64,000 nucleotides of DNA from Cyanobacteriota bacterium (lineage in GTDB: Bacteria; Cyanobacteriota; Cyanobacteriia; CACIAM-69d): assembly GCA_022402445.1 (NCBI GenBank), contig JAKRSF010000011.1, forward strand, positions 19,744-83,743, in the 5' to 3' direction. The notes beneath the pieces were generated by a model that was not told the DNA's origin, made no database searches, and saw only the letters and a list, made by a program, of their open reading frames with translations. This document shows, one piece after another, positions 51,298-59,725 of this stretch. Within the stretch, counting starts at the first letter, position 1, and each line of letters starts with the position of its first letter. A program made the translations under genes and the position numbers.

Positions 51298-54200
51298 GCG
51301 GCCTGTCCTCCTAAGTTACCGGTTATTTTGGTCGCTGCCTGCGTTGACCCCTGGGCGGGCACCTTGATGTGCCGTTTACGGAGGACAAAGGCCGCCAATT
51401 TGAGCCAGTTGCGGATTTCGCGATCGCGGTCCTTCTCCGCTGTTGTTTGGTAGAGCGCCACAATGGTTTCCCCTAGGGCCTTCTGGAACTGGTCCGCCGT
51501 GTCATCGGCCAGGGCATCGCGCCGACTGCAAAATCCCGCCGTCCAGGGCGCGATCGCGTCCGCCACCGGGGCCGGATGCTGTTGCCACACCTCCGCCGCC
51601 TGCTCGAACAGGGCCGGTTCGGGGCCATCAAAATCCAGGAGCGATCGCCACGTTTTAAACGTCTCAAATTTCGCCGTTGCGGTTAGGATATTGCCGTTTT
51701 GGTAAAGCACCCGCACCTGCACCGCGTTCTTTTGGTAATGATGGGATTTGTCATCCTTTTCGACCCAATAGCCATGGTCCTTGGCCGCCTCTTCCGCCTC
51801 TCGCAAATGCTGGAGCGCGATCGCCAGGGGAATGCCTTGATTGGCTAGCACTAGACCAAAACTGATGGTTGCCTCTTGCCCGAGGGTAAAGAATGGTCGT
51901 TGGGTCAGGTCGTGAGGCACTTTATCGGCCTTTCCTCGCCAATAATGACCTGTATTTTCAAATTCCCCCTGGGGATCTTCACCTCCACGAAAACATTGAC
52001 GGATGTCCCACAGCCATCGATCCCATTCCCACAGGTTCGTGTAGGCTAAAACATCATCGCCGCCGCTATAGATCAACCGCCCCGCGTAGCGATCTTCCGT
52101 TAAATAGGGCACCAGTTGATTAGAAAAGTCCAGCAAAGAACGACTCAGGGCCGCATGGGTAGCCGGTCCCATTCGTTTACCCGTTTCAATGAAGTTTTTG
52201 AAGGCTTCTCGTGTTTTGGAATCAAGGCGATCCAATTCTCCTATCAAGGCTTGGGGTAGATAATGCTTGTAGGGCTCCAGTTTCGTGCCCTTGAGCCATT
52301 CCCCCATACCGTCGCCGTCCCCCTGGGCGATCGCGTACCAATCGGTTGGATTATTGCCCGGAAAGAATTGAGCGACTTGTTTGCGAATCTCCTCGCGTAT
52401 CGCGGCCCGTTCCTGCTCGTGAGGATAGTCATCCACCAGCCAACCCGCATTGAGTAGTCGTGGATTATGGGCGTTTTGCCAGAGGGCGCGATCGCTCCCC
52501 GCCGGTGCATCATCAATCCAAGGAATGCCCCAAGGAGTATCGCCCGCTTCCTGAGCCCAATTGAAGCTGTTTAAAATATGCTGGCAAGCTTGGCTGTAGC
52601 GATCAATGGCATCTAAATCATCCGCCTCCAGGCGCGATCGCAACCAGCCCGCCGCCCCCGCACTCAAATCCGGCTGATAGACCGTTTCTCGCCAGTTCTC
52701 GTCCCGTTTCCCCAGGATTGTGGGCTGTTCAAGAATGCGGGGTAAAACTCGCTTAGCGGTCTCGCTGGGATTGAGTTGTTCACTGCCGTCGAAGAGACCA
52801 AATGGGGTAGTCCAAAATTTCCTTGTCTCGTCCTCCGTGGCCCAATTGGGATTTTTGGAGTTATTGGGTGATCGCATCACCGGCCCAAACCCTGAAATGG
52901 TTGATCGCGGTCCAAAGGCCGTCGGCAACTGCCACACCCGCGCATTTTTGACCGCCGTCAGGCCCGCCCGCGTGGCGTCAAATAAATAGCCCCACCAGGA
53001 ACCCACATTTAGGTTTGGCTGCCGATAGCTAGCCCTCGATGGTTGGGGAGGATTCGTAGCCGTTTCTCCTTCGTCAGTGATCAGGCCAAAAACCTGTTCC
53101 ACAAAGGTTTGTTCCGCCGGTTGCAGGAGACTTTTATTGTCGCGTGTGAGGCCCGTCAAATCATTTTGGGCTTCGCACCAGGCTTGGTAGGGATCTGCCT
53201 TGCGGGGGGATTGATCGAGGGGTTGGTTGGGATCACCGATGGGAAAGGCGACCCAATAGGGCTGCCACTGGCTGGCGATCCACCGGTCCCAGAGGCCGCG
53301 ATCGCCCTGACTCCAACTACTCTGGCCGTTGCCTCCCCGCTGCAAAAAGTCTAGGGCTTCCTGGCCGATCGCGCGCCAATGACCGGTTACACTTTGACTG
53401 AGCTGCTGGGCCGCCGCCTCTAGGGGACTGTTCCCATCCTTCGGGGTGCGCCCATTGTCGGGCAGAATCGCTGCGATGACGTTCGGAAATCCCGCTGTCA
53501 GAAGGGCGCGATCGCTCGGTGGGTCAATCCATTCACTAAAGTCTGAATATTTTTCCAGGAGCCACAGATCAATCAGCGGCTGGGCGTAGAGGCAGGGGTA
53601 GAGCAGTACATCGGGGCCGTAGGTCCAGGCCAGATCCCAGCAGGCGCGGGCCGAGAGGTAGTGGAGGGTCCAGGATCCGGCCCACAGATCCCGCAGTTTG
53701 CGGCTGGCGACGACAAAATCCTGGACGGGCGTGAAGGTGAAGGACAGGACCTGGGGCCGCGATTCGGGGACATTGGTCGCATGTTTCTGGGGATAGTTCT
53801 CGTCCTTGGGATAGCGGCCCGCGAGACCTCCGGCGATCGCGGCGGTCATGGCCGTGTGACTCCAGAGGCTGCCGTCGGGGAGGCGGGTTTCGGCGGGCAG
53901 CAGGTGGCTTTTTTCGTCGCCGAGGGCGTGGGCGATCGCAACGGGATAGCACCGCCACAGCCACCAAAATACTTTTCGGGCATCCCTTGACTCACGAATT
54001 GCCTGGGGGATGGCGTCGATTTCCAGTTGCTGTAGGGCGTCGGCGGCTCTGCGATCGGGCCGTTCTGCAAATTGCAGCGTTTGGGATGCGCCGGACAGCA
54101 GGTGCCGAATTTCTAGGCCGTCGTTGCGGTCATACTGCACCGGAATTTGGTTCAGCCGTCCGATGCTGGCGCGATCGCTCGCCGAAGCAATGAGATCACT

Positions 54201-54404
54201 TAAATTAATCTGTTCGAGCCATTTGCCCTGGAGGGGGCTGTTGGCCCGGTCTTTTTTGGGGGAATGCCAGTCCGCCATGCAGGCCAGATCTGCCCAGGGG
54301 CCTTCGTCGCCGAAACGTTGGGCGGGCCGCAATGCCTTGAGGGGTGGATCGTGGAGCAATCCCCAGATTTTGGCTTGCCAATAGAGGCGACTGGCTTGGG
54401 TCAT
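51294..54404 (-). CDS. cmr2: Type III-B large subunit Cas10/Cmr2
   Basis: A 1036-residue protein, first gene of the operon. The N-terminus has an HD-type motif (IWGLLHDPPLKALRP, His-Asp near residues 17-18) followed by linker and zinc/helical regions. The palm polymerase domain has the cyclase motif YSGGDD (Gly-Gly-Asp-Asp at about 781-784), so synthesis of cyclic oligoadenylate is expected, matching the CARF-HEPN effector at the end of the operon. The segment FTFTPVQDFVVASRKLRDLWAGSWTLHYLS (N-terminal half) is typical of Cmr2. Both HD and GGDD motifs are intact, so single-stranded DNase and signalling functions appear preserved. It diverges from a WYL regulator. Confidence 0.96.
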   Translation of the reverse strand: MTQASRLYWQAKIWGLLHDPPLKALRPAQRFGDEGPWADLACMADWHSPKKDRANSPLQGKWLEQINLSDLIASASDRASIGRLNQIPVQYDRNDGLEIRHLLSGASQTLQFAERPDRRAADALQQLEIDAIPQAIRESRDARKVFWWLWRCYPVAIAHALGDEKSHLLPAETRLPDGSLWSHTAMTAAIAGGLAGRYPKDENYPQKHATNVPESRPQVLSFTFTPVQDFVVASRKLRDLWAGSWTLHYLSARACWDLAWTYGPDVLLYPCLYAQPLIDLWLLEKYSDFSEWIDPPSDRALLTAGFPNVIAAILPDNGRTPKDGNSPLEAAAQQLSQSVTGHWRAIGQEALDFLQRGGNGQSSWSQGDRGLWDRWIASQWQPYWVAFPIGDPNQPLDQSPRKADPYQAWCEAQNDLTGLTRDNKSLLQPAEQTFVEQVFGLITDEGETATNPPQPSRASYRQPNLNVGSWWGYLFDATRAGLTAVKNARVWQLPTAFGPRSTISGFGPVMRSPNNSKNPNWATEDETRKFWTTPFGLFDGSEQLNPSETAKRVLPRILEQPTILGKRDENWRETVYQPDLSAGAAGWLRSRLEADDLDAIDRYSQACQHILNSFNWAQEAGDTPWGIPWIDDAPAGSDRALWQNAHNPRLLNAGWLVDDYPHEQERAAIREEIRKQVAQFFPGNNPTDWYAIAQGDGDGMGEWLKGTKLEPYKHYLPQALIGELDRLDSKTREAFKNFIETGKRMGPATHAALSRSLLDFSNQLVPYLTEDRYAGRLIYSGGDDVLAYTNLWEWDRWLWDIRQCFRGGEDPQGEFENTGHYWRGKADKVPHDLTQRPFFTLGQEATISFGLVLANQGIPLAIALQHLREAEEAAKDHGYWVEKDDKSHHYQKNAVQVRVLYQNGNILTATAKFETFKTWRSLLDFDGPEPALFEQAAEVWQQHPAPVADAIAPWTAGFCSRRDALADDTADQFQKALGETIVALYQTTAEKDRDREIRNWLKLAAFVLRKRHIKVPAQGSTQAATKITGNLGGQAA

Positions 54405-54630
54405 GGCTTGTGAGTTGAGAACTTACCCCATCATAGGTTCGCCTAAAGGGAGAGGCCGATTAAATTTTGCGAGGGAGTTTATCGAAAAGCGATCGCGTCT
54501 TTAGCTTTCTTGATAAGGGTTTAGGGGATTTTTCTGGATAATCGTCAATATTAAGTTTTGCTGGACAGGGCTATGGCTGCGGGGGGTGCCCTGTCCGCTG
54601 GTTGCTGGGTCGTGCGGGGGAGTGGGGTTA
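54405..54630. promoter_or_regulatory. Divergent promoter region of cas10 and the WYL regulator
   Basis: A 226-bp intergenic region that should drive the cmr operon leftward and the WYL gene rightward. The inverted repeat GGACAGGGC / GCCCTGTCC (54563-54571 and 54588-54596, 16-bp spacer) is a candidate operator for the WYL protein. The middle is AT-rich (TTAAATTTTGCG, TCAATATTAAG), fitting promoters, but boxes are not assigned. Confidence 0.6.
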
Positions 54631-55818
54631 ATGGATCAGTCGATGGAGCGATCGCGCCGGGGCTACCGTGAGTTGATGGCTTTCGAGCGGCTCCTGTGGA
54701 CGATCGCGACGATCGCGGCGGAACCGGGTATTGGGGCGGCGGATCGGGGAGGCTTGGCGGCGTTGGCGGCGGGGGTGCGCGATCGCGCGATCGCGGCGGG
54801 GCGTGATTGGCCGGTGGGCTATCCGTCGGTGGCGACGTTGCGGAAGGATCTGGAAACGCTGCGGCGCTATGGCCTGTTGGATAAGCCGTTCTATCGCTGG
54901 GGATATTACGTCGGGGCGGGGGCGCTGACGGTGCCGGAGTTGGGCCATGCGCTCCAGGCGCTGGGGCTGGTGGGGTTGGATCTGGCGGATGGGCCGATGG
55001 CGCGATCGCGGGCGAATGTGCTGCGGCGCATTAAGGCTTGGGATCAGCAGCGGGGGGGTAGTTTTTCCTATCCCCTGCGGCGATCGCGATCACGGCCCAT
55101 TACGGAGCTAGATCCGGCGACCCAGATGGCCCAGGGGGGTCCGTGGGATTCGGCGGTGGAGCGTTTGGAGGATTTGGAGGGGGCGATTTTGGCGGGGCAG
55201 GCGTTGGAGTTGATCGTGGCACGGTCACCCCACCGCGATCGCCGGGGGCGGCGGGAACGGCTCTATCCGCTTCAGCTTATTTTTGAGGATGTGGGCTGGT
55301 ATCTCCTCTACGAAAAGGTGGAGACGGGCCATTTTGCGACGGGGCGTTTGGAGCGTTTTAGCGATCGCGTGGTGGCTGCCCGTGTTCCGGCCCGTGGGAT
55401 GGCTCGCCAGTGCCGCCAACTGCTGCGGGCGGAGGGGTTGCTGGAGGCGGGGTGGGGTTTGTTTCTGGGGGAGCCGGAGGAGCAGCGCTGTGAGTTGATG
55501 GGGGAGTTGTCCCTTGAGGCGGTGAGGGTCCGTTTTTTTGGGGGGCTGGTGGATTTTATCGTTGAGGGCGATCGCCGCCACGGCCTACAGCGGCTGGAGT
55601 TTGGCCCCCGTCAGGGTTTGACCTATGAGTATGTGGATTATTGTGTGCCGCTGCCGCCGCGATCGCGGGATGCGTTTTTGCGGTGGGTGTTGCGCTATGG
55701 GGATCTGGCGGAGTTGATGGAGCCGGAGGGGTGGGCGGCGGATCTGCGGGGGATTTTGGCGCGCCTGGGCGATCGCTATGGGCTCCGGTCACCGGAGACG
55801 GCTGAGCCAAAGGGTTGA
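54631..55818 (+). CDS. WYL-domain transcriptional regulator of the CRISPR locus
   Basis: A 395-residue protein with an N-terminal helix-turn-helix-like region (GYPSVATLRKDLETLRRYGLL) and a C-terminal WYL-type domain (FEDVGWYLLYEKVETGHFATGRLERFSDRVV, followed by a WCX-like extension). WYL proteins are common regulators and ligand-binding partners of bacterial defence loci. ATG at 54631 directly follows a G-rich stretch; the open frame extends 15 codons upstream with no family likeness. It diverges from cas10, and its TGA stop shares its last base with the first repeat of array 2, so transcription of this gene would run antisense into that array. Confidence 0.84.
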   Translation: MDQSMERSRRGYRELMAFERLLWTIATIAAEPGIGAADRGGLAALAAGVRDRAIAAGRDWPVGYPSVATLRKDLETLRRYGLLDKPFYRWGYYVGAGALTVPELGHALQALGLVGLDLADGPMARSRANVLRRIKAWDQQRGGSFSYPLRRSRSRPITELDPATQMAQGGPWDSAVERLEDLEGAILAGQALELIVARSPHRDRRGRRERLYPLQLIFEDVGWYLLYEKVETGHFATGRLERFSDRVVAARVPARGMARQCRQLLRAEGLLEAGWGLFLGEPEEQRCELMGELSLEAVRVRFFGGLVDFIVEGDRRHGLQRLEFGPRQGLTYEYVDYCVPLPPRSRDAFLRWVLRYGDLAELMEPEGWAADLRGILARLGDRYGLRSPETAEPKG

Positions 55819-57556
55819 TTCCCAATCAAGTGGGGGCTCCAGCGAGTGGAGCCCTGACACAAACCGGAAGCGGTCGGTCGTAGGTTCGAGTCCTAGTTTC
55901 CAATCAAGTGGGGGCTCCAGCGAGTGGAGCCCGATTTGAAGGCCCAGTATCTTATCGCTTTGATGACCCCGGAGTTTCCAATCAAGTGGGGGCTCCAGCG
56001 AGTGGAGCCTGGTGGGGCATGGAACGATGTGGGTATTTACCGCTGGCTGTTTCCAATCAAGTGGGGGCTCCAGCGAGTGGAGCCGCGATCCACCAGGTAT
56101 TTTTCTCCGGTGGATCAATCGTGGGCGGGTTTCCAATCAAGTGGGGGCTCCAGCGAGTGGAGCCCATGACTATGCCAGAAAAGCGCAACGATTGGATTAT
56201 TCACGTTTCCAATCAAGTGGGGGCTCCAGCGAGTGGAGCCTTGAGTGGGCTTTTTCTCAAGGGGTTGTAAAGGTAGTAGCTGTTTCCAATCAAGTGGGGG
56301 CTCCAGCGAGTGGAGCCTTCATAGGAGAAAGACATGAAAGTTGTCAACTTGACCCCCCATGTTTCCAATCAAGTGGGGGCTCCAGCGAGTGGAGCCGGCG
56401 ACCCAAACCGCCTCACCATGGACCGTTTGGTGATGGTGGGTTTCCAATCAAGTGGGGGCTCCAGCGAGTGGAGCCAAACCTGCGTTTCTTGGCAGGAGGC
56501 TTACCTGTTCATCCACCAGGGTTTCCAATCAAGTGGGGGCTCCAGCGAGTGGAGCCTCGCGTGGTCGCCTTCGACCTCGTGAAATTCGCGGGAACGGCGT
56601 TGACGTTTCCAATCAAGTGGGGGCTCCAGCGAGTGGGGCCTTGGGGGGTTCTGCGGCGAAGAGCCCGAGCCCTTCACTGGTTTCCAATCAAGTGGGGGCC
56701 CCAGCGAGTGGGGCCCTTCGATAACAATGCAAAGCTGATAACTACGACCTACATGGTTTCCAATCAAGTGGGGGCCCCAGCGAGTGGGGCCCAAGCTCGA
56801 ATGGTCGAAGGGTGGGCAGCCCTTGAATCGTTTCCAATCAAGTGGGGGCCCCAGCGAGTGGGGCCTACGGGAAGGAGAAGAAAATGGAGAAGTTTAGGGA
56901 CTTCTAGTTTCCAATCAAGTGGGGGCCCCAGCGAGTGGGGCCTTTCTGAAGAACTCCATTCTTACCAATCTTCCCGGTTTCATTGGTTTCCAATCAAGTG
57001 GGGGCCCCAGCGAGTGGGGCCTGGCTGTGCTGGCGTCAGCCTTTCAAAAGGCGCAGCTAGATGACTGGTTTCCAATCAAGTGGGGGCCCCAGCGAGTGGG
57101 GCCTTCGAGATTTTTGTCGAAGATGGAGAATCTACTGCTGCTGCTGAGTTTCCAATCAAGTGGGGGCCCCAGCGAGTGGGGCCGAAACCTACAAGGCGAA
57201 GTCTATCTCCCAGTCCGACTGGTTTCCAATCAAGTGGGGGCCCCAGCGAGTGGGGCCCGCTGCTTTCCTTGGCGGTTCGTGGGGGGCTGGCAGTTTCCAA
57301 TCAAGTGGGGGCCCCAGCGAGTGGGGCCATGAGAAGGTCGATAATGGGGACCATGACTCGTGGTATAAGTTTCCAATCAAGTGGGGGCCCCAGCGAGTGG
57401 GGCCTTCAGTTGAGATTGGGGATGGAGCTATTCGTCTTGTACCGTTTCCAATCAAGTGGGGGCCCCAGCGAGTGGGGCCTCCTTGTCGTAGTCGCTCGTG
57501 GCGCGGGCGATCTCCTTCTTGTTTCCAATCAAGTGGGGGCCCCAGCGAGTGGGGCC
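55818..57556 (-). CRISPR. CRISPR array 2: 23 repeats of 36 bp, 22 spacers
   Basis: Same repeat family as array 1. Repeats start at 55818, 55896, 55974, 56049, 56129, 56205, 56282, 56361, 56440, 56521, 56605, 56680, 56756, 56830, 56907, 56986, 57068, 57148, 57222, 57293, 57369, 57444 and 57521. The first is degenerate at its 5' end (ATTCCC) and abuts the WYL stop codon, as expected for the old, trailer end. Repeats 1-10 have the stem GGCTCC/GGAGCC, repeat 11 has GGCTCC/GGGGCC, and repeats 12-23 have GGCCCC/GGGGCC. The leader at the right end implies leftward transcription with newest spacers on the right. Spacers are 35-48 bp. Plus-strand open frames through the array are artefacts. Confidence 0.99.
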
Positions 57557-57702
57557 TCCCCCCCATTAGAACCCAGTCCTAGGGCGGGTTGCAAGGGGCA
57601 AAAACTACGACCCCCTGCGACCGGCTCGAAATTTGAAAATTTGCGGCCAAAAAAATCGCTGAAATCCTTACGTCGCAATCGATCAACGCTCCCAACGAAA
57701 GA
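57557..57702 (-). promoter_or_regulatory. CRISPR leader 2
   Basis: Right flank of array 2, similar to leader 1 over about 145 bp with the same block order. Similarity ends near 57702, 44 bp before the stop codon of the leftward P450 gene. Confidence 0.88.
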
Positions 57703-57745
57703 ATCAGGGTTTCAGCCGATCGCGATCGGTCGTCGCACCGCCCCA

Positions 57746-59113
57746 TCACACCAAAACGCGATCGCGCGATCGCACCCCCAACCGCACCCGTAACCCATCC
57801 CGAGGGCGCGGCGTCGGCACCATCACCAAACTCAGATCCTGATCCGGCACAACCTCCCAAACGTACCGCTGCACCATCCGCGCCGCAAAAATCCGCATCT
57901 CCAGCCGCGCAAACTCCTTTCCTAAACATTCCCGCACCCCGCCGCCAAAGGGCAAATATTGATTTGGATTCGCGCGATCGCCCCCCCACCGATCCGGATC
58001 AAACGTCCCCGGATCCGCATACAGGGCCGGATCCTCATGGGTGCGATTAATTTGGTACAGCAGCGCCGACCCCTTCGGAATGCGAAACCCCCCATAATCC
58101 AAATCCTTCAGGGCCTGCCGGAACCCACCCCCCACCGGCGGCAAGAACCGCAACACCTCCTGAAGCACCTGATCGAGATAGGTCATTGATCGCAAATCCT
58201 CCATCGTCAGGGGAGCCTCCGGGTCAAACCCATCCTGCTCCGCCCGCAGCCGCTCCAGCACCGCCGGATGCTGCGCCGTCAATAGACAAAAAGACGCGAT
58301 CGCCGAAGTCAACGTCTCATGGCCCGCAAACAGCAGCGTGAGAATCTGATCCGCAATCTCCCCATCACTCAAGGGATTGCCCACCTCATCCACCGCCGCC
58401 AGCAGCACCCCCAGGGCATCCGCCGCGATCGCAGAATCCCCCAGCCCCTCACCCCGCCGTGCCGCAATCAGCGTTCCTAATTCCGCCAACAGCATCTTGC
58501 GCGCCCGCAGGGCACGGCCAAACGTCGTCCAGGGCAAATTAATCGGAAGTGAGAACAGCCCCTGGGTCCAAATCTCAAACCAATGGCCCAACGGCGTCGC
58601 CGCCCCATCCTCCAGACCCACCAGCAACCGGCAGGCAATATCCAGCGTGTAGTTGCGCAGCTCCGGATACCAGGCAAACGTCCCCAGCCCCAGCCAGCGA
58701 TCGCCATAGGATCGCGTGAGATCATCCATCCCCCGGCCATAGAGCGCCAGCATCCGAGGCTGAAACGCTTGAGAGAGCAGCCGTCGCCGCTGGCGGTGCT
58801 GGGGATCATGCTGCGTCGAGAGGGACGCCGGTCCCAGCAGAGTTTCCGTACTCTTGGGCCACTGCACCCCCAAAGTCTCACTGTCCTGGCCAAACACAAA
58901 ACGGTTCGCCTCCGCCCCCTTCAGAAACACCGTCTCCATGCCGAACAGCCTGGTGCTGAACACGGGGCCGTAGCGATCGTGGCGGCGGCGCGAAAACTCC
59001 GGATCCCGCAAAAAAGCAAAGGATTCGCCAATGAACGGTAGCCCCTTAGATCCTGGCGGCAGGGGGAGGTCTGGGCCATCGGTGGTGGCGGTGCGATCGC
59101 GCGGGTCAGTCAT
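57746..59113 (-). CDS. Cytochrome P450, CYP120-like
   Basis: A 455-residue heme monooxygenase with the oxygen-binding I-helix motif LLFAGHETLTSA, the K-helix ExxR (EVLR), and the heme-ligand loop LPFGGGVRECLGKEFARLEM with the axial Cys. The N-terminal LPLPPGSKGLPFIGES proline region is present without a membrane anchor, as in soluble cyanobacterial CYP120 proteins related to retinoic-acid hydroxylases. Substrate is not certain. ATG at 59113 is preferred; 35 more codons upstream are open but look non-conserved. It is the last gene before CRISPR leader 2 and points toward it. Confidence 0.9.
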   Translation of the reverse strand: MTDPRDRTATTDGPDLPLPPGSKGLPFIGESFAFLRDPEFSRRRHDRYGPVFSTRLFGMETVFLKGAEANRFVFGQDSETLGVQWPKSTETLLGPASLSTQHDPQHRQRRRLLSQAFQPRMLALYGRGMDDLTRSYGDRWLGLGTFAWYPELRNYTLDIACRLLVGLEDGAATPLGHWFEIWTQGLFSLPINLPWTTFGRALRARKMLLAELGTLIAARRGEGLGDSAIAADALGVLLAAVDEVGNPLSDGEIADQILTLLFAGHETLTSAIASFCLLTAQHPAVLERLRAEQDGFDPEAPLTMEDLRSMTYLDQVLQEVLRFLPPVGGGFRQALKDLDYGGFRIPKGSALLYQINRTHEDPALYADPGTFDPDRWGGDRANPNQYLPFGGGVRECLGKEFARLEMRIFAARMVQRYVWEVVPDQDLSLVMVPTPRPRDGLRVRLGVRSRDRVLV

Positions 59114-59725
59114 CTCCGGTGCTCCCCTAGGGATGAGTTTGCCCCTAGGGTTACATGAATCGCCCCCTTCCGGCAGACGCCGCCCCACCAATCGCCCCAA
59201 GGGTTGAGGATCCGCCACCCCGCGATCGCCCCCTCGACGTGCTTTTTGTTACCTATTCCCCCGGTCACCATTCGCGAACCTCGCCGAACCAGGGCCGCCA
59301 ACGGAGACAATCCCAGGGCCAGGGCCGTGAGTCAACGGTAACCTTGCCGGGGATCAATACGGAGTGACATCACGCATAAACCCCCCAGAAAAAATTTTTG
59401 TGACCCCACATTTTAAAAATCAATGGCATAATCGTCTTGGATCAAACCCACCAAAAATTCGTGAACTGTCCTAGGGCAGATTAAGTGAATTCTGACGCCG
59501 CATCCCCAATCGTCGCGTCACGGCGACCCATGCCAAAACGTTGATGTGGCGGGGCAATTGTTGATGGAAAGTTTCAGGGTCGGGGACTTGATCCAAGGTT
59601 GCGCAATTGACCAATATCCTCCCCTCACCTCCACAAATTTAGGTGAAGGGGAAGAACTTAGGTGCATCGGGGAAGCACCGGGGAATCCATGACCGGGGGA
59701 CTAATCTACAGCCAATGGCAGGTGC
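59114..59725. other. Long divergent intergenic region with a structured 5' leader
   Basis: A 612-bp region between the leftward P450 gene and a rightward small gene. The central part (59380-59470) is AT-rich with AAAAAATTTTT. The right end (59621-59679) contains two consecutive hairpins described separately. No small gene is convincing. Confidence 0.5.
59621..59679 (+). promoter_or_regulatory. Candidate structured mRNA leader (two hairpins)
   Basis: Hairpin 1 pairs CCCCTCACCT (59621-59630) with AGGTGAAGGGG (59641-59651, one bulged A). Hairpin 2 pairs GGTGC (59661-59665) with GCACC (59675-59679) around ATCGGGGAA. GGGGAA occurs three times in a row of related words, partly in TTAGGTG-containing direct repeats. 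It lies 46 bp before the ATG of the next gene. It does not match a riboswitch class that I can recognise. Confidence 0.4.

Noticed and set aside
55854..55895. A tRNA gene at the T-arm-like sequence
   Set aside because: It is a 42-bp CRISPR spacer; there is no room for a full tRNA and the cloverleaf cannot be completed.
55908..57793. Long plus- and minus-strand open frames across array 2
   Set aside because: Same artefact as in array 1; the periodic peptide follows repeat length, not a gene.
59580..59725. Cobalamin or c-di-AMP (ydaO) riboswitch in the leader before the 59726 gene
   Set aside because: GGGGAA words and hairpins recall these classes, but the order of conserved elements does not match either.
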